Assembly: GCA_035556515.1 (NCBI GenBank) | Contig: DATMEO010000025.1 | Location: 1-16,716 of the forward strand | DNA: 16,716 nt | Origin: Gaiellasilicea sp035556515 | GTDB lineage: Bacteria; Actinomycetota; Thermoleophilia; Gaiellales; Gaiellaceae | Direction: 5' to 3' | Shown here: positions 8,917 through 15,651 of the stretch, piece after piece | Layout: each line of letters starts with the position of its first letter | How positions within the stretch are numbered: the first letter of the stretch is position 1 | Position numbers and translations under genes: made by a program | Notes under the pieces: generated by a model | Databases searched by the model: none | What the model was told of the DNA's origin: nothing | What the model saw: the letters and a program-made list of their open reading frames with translations, nothing else

Positions 8917-9441
8917 ATGAAGCGTCAGAGGAAGCTGGCACTGTTGCTCGCCACCGCCGTGACCACCCTGGTCGTCACGGGCATCGCGGCCGCGAGCTTG
9001 TTGGACGCGTACCGGGACGCGATCCCGGCGACGTTCCGCTACTACCTGAACGTCGATGCCGCGATCGCGGACGGATACTCGTTCCGCCTTCCCGACAAGA
9101 CCGGGGCGACGTGCATCGAGCAGCCCGGCGAGGGGGGCATGGGCGTCCACATGGTCAACACGAGCCTGCTGGACGGCACGATCAACTCGAAGCGCCCCGA
9201 GGTGCTCGTGTACGAGCCGCGCGCCGGCGGGAAGCTCCGACTCGTCGCCGTCGAGTACGTCGTGTTCGAGAGCGACTGGAAGGGCTCGTCGCCGCCGGCG
9301 CTCTACGGCCAGGAGTTCGACTACGCCGACGCGAACAACCGCTACGGACTGCCGCCCTTCTACGCCCTCCACTCCTGGGTGTGGAAGCAGAACCCGAGCG
9401 GGCTCCTGCACGCCTGGAACCCGGACGTCGACTGCAACTGA
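8917..9441 (+). CDS. Secreted conserved protein of unknown function
   Basis: A 174-residue exported protein. Residues 1-27 are a basic start plus hydrophobic stretch (KRQRKLALLLATAVTTLVV) ending in AAAS, a Sec-type signal peptide. The mature part has motifs I recognise from a widespread, unnamed bacterial family: DGY near 52-54, a Cys66 block, GGMGVHMVN (73-81), PEVLVYEP (94-101), LVAVEYVV (109-116), YGLPPFYALHSWVWKQNPSG (143-162) and a final WNPDVDC. His78, His152 and His165 together with Cys66 and Cys173 are candidates for a metal site or a disulfide, which is inference. AAGGAG lies 8 nt before the ATG. The 20-bp gap after the DUF4242 gene suggests co-transcription. A long hairpin lies 30 bp beyond the stop. 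I cannot name an activity. Confidence 0.78.
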   Translation: MKRQRKLALLLATAVTTLVVTGIAAASLLDAYRDAIPATFRYYLNVDAAIADGYSFRLPDKTGATCIEQPGEGGMGVHMVNTSLLDGTINSKRPEVLVYEPRAGGKLRLVAVEYVVFESDWKGSSPPALYGQEFDYADANNRYGLPPFYALHSWVWKQNPSGLLHAWNPDVDCN

Positions 9442-9442
9442 C

Positions 9443-9456
9443 GTCGTCGTGACGAC
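9443..9456. repeat. Short inverted repeat between convergent stop codons
   Basis: GTCGTC and GACGAC flank GT in the 15-bp gap between the convergent secreted-protein gene and the beta-propeller gene. The stem is only 6 bp with too small a loop to fold fully and has no U-tract. It may merely be part of a termination region with the stronger hairpin at 9471-9503. Confidence 0.3.
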
Positions 9457-10410
9457 TTAGCGCCAGGCCAGCTCGGTCACGCTGAGGGGCAGCGTGACCG
9501 AGCGCAGGCCTGAGCCGATCCGGTCAAAGCGTGCGAGGCTCGTCACGTCGACGATCGTGACGGCGAAGGGTGTTGCGATCGCGAGGAAACGCTCGTTGTC
9601 CGACCACGCGAAGGCATGTCCCTCGCGAAGGTGCGGCGGGAGGCTCACCTGGGAGCCGTCGCGGCGCAGGATCACGTCCCGGGTCATCGTCACGAACGTC
9701 CCGCGCGGGCTCACGTCGAGCTGCCCGCCGGTATCGCCGAGATATGGCCGTGCCGAGGTGGCGTAGCCGTTCTCGAAGAACGCGATCGCGCTCAGGGGGC
9801 CGAGCCGGTCGAGTCGGCCGCCGATCCGGATCGAGAGCAGCACGGCCGCCCGGGTGTCCGAGATCCAGGCGATCCCGTCGACGAGCGCACGCACGCGGAC
9901 CGGGATGTCCGGGACCGTCGGATGGCGCCGTGCCGCCCGCTCGAGCTGTGCGCGCGGGATCAGCACGTTCCCGCCGTGCCGGACGACCTCGTTGTCGCGG
10001 GCGAAGGTCAGCGTCCCATCGGGCCGCCAGGCCGGGATGCAGCCCCGCACCGTGTACGCGACTGGGCCGCCGACCGCCGCCAGGACCTCGGTCACGTCGC
10101 CGGCGCAGCGCGCGACGGCGCTCCCGTCCGGCGAGACGACACCCTGCGGGCCGCAGCCGCTCGCGTCGTCTCCCGTCCACTCGAGCGACGGCAGCTCGAG
10201 CCGCCGCACGCGGCAGCCGTCGCCGTAGACCAGCAGCTCGCCGCGGACGCCGAGCGCCTCCACTTGTGCCGAGAGCGCGTCCCGATCCTCGAGCTCCGTC
10301 GTCGTCGCGGCCGGCGGCTCGGCGTCGCCGCGGTTGCGAACGGCGTCCACCGCCGCCACGATGACGACGGCGCCGACCGCCGCTCCGGCGAAGAGTCCGA
10401 GCTTCGTTAC
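9457..10410 (-). CDS. Membrane-anchored beta-propeller-like protein (start codon apparently lost)
   Basis: The open frame downstream of the dihydropyrimidinase encodes up to 318 residues. It begins VTKLGLFAGAAVGAVVIVAA, a signal anchor, then a short linker rich in Ala and Thr, then an extracytoplasmic domain. That domain has repeated TolB/WD-like strands: VVSPDGSAVARC, AWRPDGTLTFARDNEVV, IAWISDTRAAVLLSI, DVSPRGTFVTMT and FAWSDNERFLAIATP. I infer a partial or irregular beta-propeller of unknown ligand. The natural start codon at 10410 reads GTA, not GTG, although GGAGG sits 7 nt upstream. The first ordinary start is GTG at 10359, which would cut the anchor in half. No other ATG, GTG or TTG lies in frame between 10410 and about 10900. 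It overlaps the upstream stop, so it belongs to that operon. Function is unknown. Confidence 0.65.
   Translation of the reverse strand, partial: VTKLGLFAGAAVGAVVIVAAVDAVRNRGDAEPPAATTTELEDRDALSAQVEALGVRGELLVYGDGCRVRRLELPSLEWTGDDASGCGPQGVVSPDGSAVARCAGDVTEVLAAVGGPVAYTVRGCIPAWRPDGTLTFARDNEVVRHGGNVLIPRAQLERAARRHPTVPDIPVRVRALVDGIAWISDTRAAVLLSIRIGGRLDRLGPLSAIAFFENGYATSARPYLGDTGGQLDVSPRGTFVTMTRDVILRRDGSQVSLPPHLREGHAFAWSDNERFLAIATPFAVTIVDVTSLARFDRIGSGLRSVTLPLSVTELAWR
9471..9503. terminator. Perfect 14-bp hairpin at a convergent gene junction, possible bidirectional terminator
   Basis: GCTCGGTCACGCTG (9471-9484) is followed by the loop AGGGG (9485-9489) and the exact reverse complement CAGCGTGACCGAGC (9490-9503). 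It starts 30 bp after the stop of the plus-strand secreted protein and lies inside the last codons of the minus-strand beta-propeller gene. There is no T-run on either side, so it is not a classic intrinsic terminator. U-tract-less hairpin terminators have been proposed in actinobacteria, and an mRNA 3'-end stabiliser is an alternative. Confidence 0.55.
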
Positions 10411-11825
10411 GTGGCCGCCTCCACCGCCGCCTTCGCGTGCAGCTTCTCGCCGAAGCGCGCCCGCGGGACGAACTGGCCGATCCCCGGCTTCCCGACGACT
10501 TCGCCGCCGTCCAAGATCACGTTCCCGCGCAGGAGCACGGTCTCGACGTCGCCAACGACGTCGGTTCCCTCGTAGAGGTTGTAGTCCGTCTTCGACTGCT
10601 GTCCCGCGGCCGTGATCGTGTGCCGCTTCTCGGGATCGAAGACGACGAGGTCGGCGTCCGAGCCGACAGCGACCGTCCCCTTCTTCGGATAGAGCCCGAA
10701 GAGCTTGGCCGGGTTCGTCGAGAGCAGCTCGACCATCCTGTTCAGGCCGATCCTGCCCTCGCGGACGCCGAAGTGGTGGATCATGTGCAGCCGGTTCTCG
10801 AGGCCGGGCCCGCCGTTCGGGATCTTCGAGAAGTCGTCGCGGCCGAGCGTCTTCTGCTCGCTCCACGAGAAGGCGCAGTGGTCGGTCGAGATCGCGCTGA
10901 GCACGTCCGTCCGCACCGCGTTCCAGAGCACGTCCTGGTTCGCCTTGTCGCGCGGCGGCGGCGTGTAGACGTACTTCGCGCCCTCGAAGTCCGGCTTCTC
11001 GAGATGCGTGTAGTCGATGAAGAAGTACTGCGTGCACGTCTCGCCCCAGACGTCCCAGCCCTTCTCGCGCGCGAGCTCGATCGGCTCGACCGCCTCCTTG
11101 CAGGAGACGTGGACGACGTAGAGCGCGCAGCCGGCGACGCGGGCGAGCTGGATCGCCCGGTTCGTCGCCTCGCCCTCCGTCTCGGGCGGGCGGGTGAGCG
11201 CGTGATACTTCGGCTCGGTCTTCCCTTCGGCGAGCGCCTTCTTCACGAGCACGTCGATCGCGTCGCCGTTCTCGGCGTGCACCATCACGAGCGCGCCCGT
11301 CTCGGCCGCCACCTCCATCGTCTTGAAGAGCGTCTCGTCGTCGACCATCAGCGCGCCCTTGTAGGCCATGAAGAGCTTGTACGAGGTGATCCCCTGGTCG
11401 GGCAGTGACGCGAGCTCCTCCAGCGAGCCGCCCTCCTTCAGGTCGGTGACGGCGATGTGGTAGCCCATGTCGATCAGCTGCTTGCCGTCGGCCTTCGACT
11501 TCCAGTCGGCGAGCGCGTCGCCGAAGCTCGTGCCGGGCGCCTGGATGCAGAAGTCGACGTGCGTCGTCGTGCCGCCGCGGGCCGCGGCCCGCTGGCCCGA
11601 CTCGACGTCGTCGATCGTCGTCGTGCCGCCGAACGGCATGTCCAGGTGCGTGTGCGGATCGACCGCCCCCGGCAGCACGTACTTGCCGGAGGCGTCGATG
11701 ACGGTGTCGGCCGACACGTCGAGTGACTCGCCGATCAGGGAGATCCGCTCGTCCTCGATGAAGATGTCGGCGACGTAGTCGTCCGCCGCGGTGATGACGC
11801 GGCCGCCTTTGATCAGAACGGACAT
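10407..11825 (-). CDS. hydA: Dihydropyrimidinase / D-hydantoinase
   Basis: A 472-residue cytoplasmic metal-dependent amidohydrolase that opens 5,6-dihydrouracil, dihydrothymine or hydantoins to N-carbamoyl-amino acids. Length and motifs match the dihydropyrimidinase branch. It has metal ligands His58 and His60 in DPHTHLDMPFGG, the carboxylated bridging Lys150 in SYKLFMAYKG with substrate-binding Tyr155, His183 in VHAENGD, His239 in VVHVSCKEA, and Asp315 in ISTDHCAFS. N- and C-terminal beta-sandwich parts are both present. The ATG at 11825 has GGGAG upstream at a normal distance. It follows the transporter lipoprotein gene by 27 bp. Transporter genes upstream and a carbamoyl-amide hydrolase divergent from them place it in pyrimidine or hydantoin use. 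Allantoinase is less likely given the MPFGGTTT and SYKLFMAY signatures. Exact substrate and stereochemistry are not readable. Confidence 0.94.
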   Translation of the reverse strand: MSVLIKGGRVITAADDYVADIFIEDERISLIGESLDVSADTVIDASGKYVLPGAVDPHTHLDMPFGGTTTIDDVESGQRAAARGGTTTHVDFCIQAPGTSFGDALADWKSKADGKQLIDMGYHIAVTDLKEGGSLEELASLPDQGITSYKLFMAYKGALMVDDETLFKTMEVAAETGALVMVHAENGDAIDVLVKKALAEGKTEPKYHALTRPPETEGEATNRAIQLARVAGCALYVVHVSCKEAVEPIELAREKGWDVWGETCTQYFFIDYTHLEKPDFEGAKYVYTPPPRDKANQDVLWNAVRTDVLSAISTDHCAFSWSEQKTLGRDDFSKIPNGGPGLENRLHMIHHFGVREGRIGLNRMVELLSTNPAKLFGLYPKKGTVAVGSDADLVVFDPEKRHTITAAGQQSKTDYNLYEGTDVVGDVETVLLRGNVILDGGEVVGKPGIGQFVPRARFGEKLHAKAAVEAAT

Positions 11826-11852
11826 TGCGGATCTCCCTTCACGGTGTCGTCT

Positions 11853-13007
11853 CTACTCGCCGCCGGGCGTAACCTCGACGGTCTCCTTCTCCCAGTCTGC
11901 ACCGTTGACGTCGACGCCATCGTCCTCGAGCTCCTTGACGGCAGCCTCGGCGAGGTCGGTGCGGTATGCGTCGCTCGATGCATCGGCCTTGATCACGGCG
12001 AACTGCTTCGCGATGTCGGCGGTCCGCTGGAACGCGGCCTCGTCCATCACGCCGATGCCGGTCGTGTTCGGCCACGTCAGCGCGTTGATCTCGTTCAGCT
12101 GCCAGACCTGGTGGCCTTCACCCAGCGTCGGGCCGCTGTCGAGCACGTGCTGCAGGCACTCGTCCTGGTTGTCGCGGCAGAAGACCCAGCCCCTGAAGCT
12201 CGCCTTCAGGAAGCGCCTCGCGATGTCCTGGTTCGCCTCGTCGGCGATCCACTCGCCCTGCGTGAAGATGCCGTCCTCGAGCATCGCCGTGCCGGCGTCC
12301 TCCATCGAGATCACGTTCAGGTCGTCGAGCGTGTAGAGCTCGCCCGTGTCGGGATTCTCGGTCTCGAGCACCTGCGCGAGCTCGTTGTAGGTCATCGCCG
12401 CCGCGGCGTCGACGTCGCGGCTGAGGAAGAGGTTCATGTCGAACGGCTGGTTGACGATCGTCACGTCGTCCTTGTTCTTCGGGTCGATCCCGTTCTTGAC
12501 GAGCGCGGCGTAGAGCTCGTTCTCGTTGCCGCAGCACCAGACGCCGACCTTCTTGCCCTTCATCCCGGCGACGTCGGTGATCCCGCTGTCCTTCCAGGTG
12601 ACCTCCGTCATGCCGCTCTTGGAGAACACCTGGGCGATGTTGACGAGGTCGCCGCCCTGGTCGCGCGCCGCCAGCAGCGCCGGCAGCCAGTCGATCCCGA
12701 ACTCGGCCTGGCCGCTCGCGACGACCTGCTCCGGGGTGATGTCCGGGCCGCCGGGCTTGAGCTCGACGTCGAGGCCCTCGTCCTCGTAGTAGCCCTCCTC
12801 GAGCGCTGCGTAGTAGCCGGCGAACTGGGCCTGCGTGACCCACTTCAGCTGCAGCGAGACCTTGTCGAGCTCTGTTTGCTCCCCGGAGGTCGTTGCGGCC
12901 GCCCCGGTGTCGGTCGCCTCGTCGTCGTCGCTGCCGCAGCCGGCGGCCACGAGCGTGAGCGCGGCCAGCAGTCCGGCGAGCAGGAGCCAGATCCGAGCCT
13001 TCTTCAT
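11853..13007 (-). CDS. ABC transporter substrate-binding lipoprotein, NMT1/THI5-like family
   Basis: A 384-residue lipoprotein. Residues 1-24 form a lipoprotein signal with lipobox LVAAGC, so Cys24 would be acylated, followed by an acidic linker. The mature part opens VSLQLKWVTQAQFAGYYAAL and continues GYYEDEGLDVEL, the hallmark of NMT1/THI5-like (ThiY/RibY-type) binding proteins for heterocyclic compounds. GVWCCGNENELYAAL (155-169) falls in the region that lines the ligand pocket in this family and carries an unusual Cys158-Cys159 pair. Cys277 and Cys284 form a second close pair. Permease and ATPase genes lie upstream on the same strand and a dihydropyrimidinase directly downstream, so a pyrimidine, dihydropyrimidine or hydantoin ligand is my inference. 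Thiamine-precursor uptake is the main alternative. Confidence 0.9.
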   Translation of the reverse strand: MKKARIWLLLAGLLAALTLVAAGCGSDDDEATDTGAAATTSGEQTELDKVSLQLKWVTQAQFAGYYAALEEGYYEDEGLDVELKPGGPDITPEQVVASGQAEFGIDWLPALLAARDQGGDLVNIAQVFSKSGMTEVTWKDSGITDVAGMKGKKVGVWCCGNENELYAALVKNGIDPKNKDDVTIVNQPFDMNLFLSRDVDAAAAMTYNELAQVLETENPDTGELYTLDDLNVISMEDAGTAMLEDGIFTQGEWIADEANQDIARRFLKASFRGWVFCRDNQDECLQHVLDSGPTLGEGHQVWQLNEINALTWPNTTGIGVMDEAAFQRTADIAKQFAVIKADASSDAYRTDLAEAAVKELEDDGVDVNGADWEKETVEVTPGGE

Positions 13008-13056
13008 GCGGTGTCCTTTCCTTCGTTCGTTTGCCCTCTTGACACGTGGATCCCCG

Positions 13057-13872
13057 TCACTCGCCCCGCGACGACGGATGCCAGCTCATCGTCACCCGCT
13101 CGACGAGCGCCACGGCCGAGTAGAACAGGATTCCGAGCACGCTGGCAACCGTGATCGCCGCCCATGCGAGCTCGAACTGGAAGAGCGCGGCCGAGTTTCT
13201 GATCTGGAACCCGAGCGCCTCCTGCGAGCTGAGGAAGTACTCGCCCACGACTGCGCCGATCATCGCCAGCACGGTCGCGATCTTCAAGGCCGAGAAGAGA
13301 TACGGCAGCGAGTTCGGGATCCGCACCCGCCGGAAGATCGCGATCTCGCCCGACGCGTAGGAGCGCATCAGCTCGATCGACTGCGGCCGGACCGAGGTCA
13401 GGCCGCGCAGCATGTTCACCATCACAGGGAAGAAGACGAGAATCGCGGCGATCGCCATCTTCGAGGTCTTCTCGAGCGGCCCGAACCACTGGTTCGTGAT
13501 CGGCGCGAAGGCGATGATCGGCACCGCGTTGGCGGCGATCGCAAACGGCATCAGCGCCCGGCCGAGGCTGCGAAAGCGCGCGAGCACGATCGCCGAGAGC
13601 ACGGCGAGCGCGCTGCCGATCACGAAGCCGCCGACCGCCTCCGTGAAGGTGTAGATCCCGGCCGACCACAGCAGGTCGCGCTCCTCCCAGAGCGTGTCCA
13701 GGATCGCCGAGGGCGCCGGCAACAGGAAGCGCTGGACGTCGAGCGCGCGGACGAGCCCCTCCCAGAGCAGGATTCCCAGTACGAGCACGGCCGCGGCGGG
13801 AATCCAGTCGACGACTCCGCGCCCCATCCGTGCGCCGAGCGTGCCGCGCGGCAGCGGAGCGACGACGCTCAC
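13057..13872 (-). CDS. ABC transporter permease, SsuC/TauC/ThiX type (second permease)
   Basis: A 271-residue inner-membrane permease. It has a first helix at 22-42, then LPAPSAILDTLW (51-62), typical of the taurine/nitrate/NMT1-type importers, then helices near 76-98, 108-126, 138-155, 194-212 and 235-258. The EAA loop that contacts the ATPase runs about 166-190 (IELMRSYASGEIAIF and RVRIPNSLP). The GTG start at 13872 overlaps the ATPase stop as GTGA, so the two are translationally coupled. It resembles the permease at 14693-15586 in plan (ELMRSYA in both), which suggests a heterodimeric channel rather than the homodimer common in this family. The lipoprotein gene follows after 49 bp. Confidence 0.92.
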   Translation of the reverse strand: MSVVAPLPRGTLGARMGRGVVDWIPAAAVLVLGILLWEGLVRALDVQRFLLPAPSAILDTLWEERDLLWSAGIYTFTEAVGGFVIGSALAVLSAIVLARFRSLGRALMPFAIAANAVPIIAFAPITNQWFGPLEKTSKMAIAAILVFFPVMVNMLRGLTSVRPQSIELMRSYASGEIAIFRRVRIPNSLPYLFSALKIATVLAMIGAVVGEYFLSSQEALGFQIRNSAALFQFELAWAAITVASVLGILFYSAVALVERVTMSWHPSSRGE

Positions 13873-14696
13873 AGACCCTCCTCCGCCACGTAGAGCGTCT
13901 CCTCGTCCTCTTCCGGGGCGTCAAGCGCGTGGCCCTTGCGGAGCAGCCGCCGCACCTCCGTGATCAGCTCGGCGAAATGCGGGTGCTCCCGCGTCTCCGG
14001 CCCGCGCGGCTGCGGCAGGTCGACCTCGACGACTCCGGCGATCCGCCCCGGCCGCGCCGACATGACGACGACGCGGGTGGAGAGGAAGACGGACTCGGCG
14101 ATCGAGTGCGTGACGAAGACGACGGTCGACAGGGTCTCCTGCCAGATCCGCAGCAGCTCGTTGTTCATCCGCTCGCGCGTCATCTCGTCGAGTGCGCCAA
14201 AGGGCTCGTCCATCAGCAGCAGTGGCGGCGAGAACGAGAGCGCCCGCGCGATCGAGACCCGCTGCTGCATCCCGCCCGAGAGCTGCCAGGGATGGTGCTT
14301 CTCGAAGCCGGTCAGCTCGACCAGGTCGACCATCTCGCCGACGCGGGTTTCCCGCCGCTTTCGATCCCAGCCCGCCATCTCGAGCGGCAGCGCGATGTTC
14401 TTCGCAACCGTGCGCCAGTCGTAGAGGACGGCATCCTGGAAGACGATCCCGTAGTCGCGGTCGAGCCTGGCCCGGTGCGCACTCTTGCCGTTGACGAGCA
14501 CGTCTCCGTCGGTCGGCCGGATCAGGTCGCCGATGATCCGGAGCAGCGTCGACTTGCCGCAGCCCGAAGGGCCGATCAGCGAGACGAACTCGCCCGGCTG
14601 CACGTCGAGGTCGATCCGCTCGAGCGCGAGCACATCCCCACGCTCGAAGCGCTTCGAGAGCCCGGTGATCGAGACGGCGGCGGCGCCGGTGCTCAT
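13869..14696 (-). CDS. ABC transporter ATP-binding protein, SsuB/TauB/ThiZ type
   Basis: A 275-residue cytoplasmic ATPase with a full set of motifs: Walker A GPSGCGKS (42-49), Q-loop Gln87 in IVFQD, signature LSGGMQQR (139-146), Walker B ending MDEP (165), D-loop GALDE, and switch His197 in VTHS. The length and the LSGGMQQR and SIAESVFLSTRVVVMSARPGR style segments place it with the nitrate/taurine/sulfonate/NMT1 importers rather than the MalK group, as does the lack of a TOBE regulatory domain. A charged tail of about 35 residues ends the protein. It sits between two permease genes with 4-bp overlaps on both sides (ATGA upstream, GTGA downstream), so it clearly belongs to this importer. Confidence 0.95.
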   Translation of the reverse strand: MSTGAAAVSITGLSKRFERGDVLALERIDLDVQPGEFVSLIGPSGCGKSTLLRIIGDLIRPTDGDVLVNGKSAHRARLDRDYGIVFQDAVLYDWRTVAKNIALPLEMAGWDRKRRETRVGEMVDLVELTGFEKHHPWQLSGGMQQRVSIARALSFSPPLLLMDEPFGALDEMTRERMNNELLRIWQETLSTVVFVTHSIAESVFLSTRVVVMSARPGRIAGVVEVDLPQPRGPETREHPHFAELITEVRRLLRKGHALDAPEEDEETLYVAEEGL

Positions 14697-15586
14697 GCGA
14701 CGTTCTCCGGCGCGCGGCGGACGAGCAGCCGCTCCGCGAGGGCAACGACGACGAAGAAGATGATCCCGAGCGCCGCCGCGATGATGTTCGTCGCCCAGAG
14801 GCTCTCGGGCGAGGTGATGTAGTACTGGTTGAAGTTGAGGATCGCGCCCGCGAGCCCATCCTGAATCGACGAGGGCAGCTCACCGATGATCGCGCCGACG
14901 ACCGCCGCCGGCGCCGCGATCTTCAGCGCCGTGAACAGGAACGGAAAGGACGCAGGGATCCGCAGCTTCCAGAGGATCTTCCAGCGGCTTGCCGCGTAGG
15001 AGCGCATCAGCTCGACCGCGCGCGGGTCGGCGGACTGGAGCCCGCGGAGCGTGTTGATCGTGACGGGAAAGAAGGTCAGGTACGCCGCGATCACGGCGAC
15101 TGCGCCCCAGCCGGCGAGCGACTCCGGCAGTTTCGGATTCACCCAGATCACCACCATCGGCGCGATCGCGAGGATCGGAATCGTCTGCGAGGCGACGAGG
15201 TAGGGGAGGAAGCCGCGCTGCAACAGTCTCGACTCGGAGAGCACGACCGCGATCGCGAAGCCGGCCGCGGCGCCGAGCAGAAAGCCGGCGGCGGCTTCCT
15301 TCGCGGTGAAGGCGGCGGCGTCGAGAAGCACGTCGATCAGCAGTGGCCCGTTCCGCCGGGAGGGCTCGAAGAGCTGGCCGACCATGTCGTGGATGTGCGG
15401 CATCGTCCGCTCGTTGACGGGGAAGGGCCGCGTCAGCTCGAGCCGCTCGCCCAGCCACTTGTACGCCTCCCAAAGTGCCCACAGGACGGCGAGCACGAGC
15501 AGTGAGAGCCCGGCGCTCTTCAGTGCGGGCAGCAGCGTCTCACGACGAGGCTCGACGACCGGACGGGCCACTGCGGCGCTCGACAC
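14693..15586 (-). CDS. ABC transporter permease, SsuC/TauC/ThiX type (first permease)
   Basis: A 297-residue inner-membrane permease and the first gene of the minus-strand operon. It has helices near 22-40, 92-115, 126-148, 158-178, 217-235 and 266-286, and an EAA loop at about 191-215 (VELMRSYAASRWKILWKLRI). Compared with its partner at 13057-13872 it has a longer N-terminal region and a longer loop after the first helix (about 45-85). The GTG at 15586 has AAGGA upstream and faces the amidohydrolase gene across 65 bp. Its TGA overlaps the ATPase ATG. Substrate inference rests on the dihydropyrimidinase in the same operon; hydroxymethylpyrimidine, riboflavin or sulfonate importers share this fold and cannot be excluded by sequence alone. 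Confidence 0.92.
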   Translation of the reverse strand: MSSAAVARPVVEPRRETLLPALKSAGLSLLVLAVLWALWEAYKWLGERLELTRPFPVNERTMPHIHDMVGQLFEPSRRNGPLLIDVLLDAAAFTAKEAAAGFLLGAAAGFAIAVVLSESRLLQRGFLPYLVASQTIPILAIAPMVVIWVNPKLPESLAGWGAVAVIAAYLTFFPVTINTLRGLQSADPRAVELMRSYAASRWKILWKLRIPASFPFLFTALKIAAPAAVVGAIIGELPSSIQDGLAGAILNFNQYYITSPESLWATNIIAAALGIIFFVVVALAERLLVRRAPENVA

Positions 15587-15615
15587 GAGTATTCCTTACC
15601 ACACTCCATCGGCTG

Positions 15616-15645
15616 GTGACATGTCTGGAACGCGGTGGTTAGGAT
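15616..15645 (+). promoter_or_regulatory. Candidate promoter of the N-carbamoyl-amide hydrolase gene, leaderless layout
   Basis: GTGACA (15616-15621, five of six to TTGACA) and TAGGAT (15640-15645) are separated by 18 bp. Six bases then lead to the GTG at 15652, so the transcript would begin at the start codon. The palindrome GACATGTC (15618-15625) overlaps the -35 and could be an operator. An AGGA within the -10 is at Shine-Dalgarno distance, so a leadered transcript from further upstream cannot be excluded. Confidence 0.5.
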
Positions 15646-15651
15646 CGCCGC

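Noticed and set aside
10411..11037. Upstream extension of the beta-propeller frame to an ATG at 11037
   Set aside because: The extension lies wholly within the dihydropyrimidinase gene and translates to Arg-rich low-complexity sequence. The signal anchor shows that the protein begins near 10410.
13039..13044. Exact TTGACA on the plus strand in the gap between the second permease and the lipoprotein gene
   Set aside because: There is no suitable -10 downstream at 16-18 bp, and the plus strand has no gene to drive there.
11844..13154. A 436-codon plus-strand frame opposite the lipoprotein gene
   Set aside because: It is a compositional shadow. The minus strand has a lipobox and a full NMT1/THI5-like binding protein.
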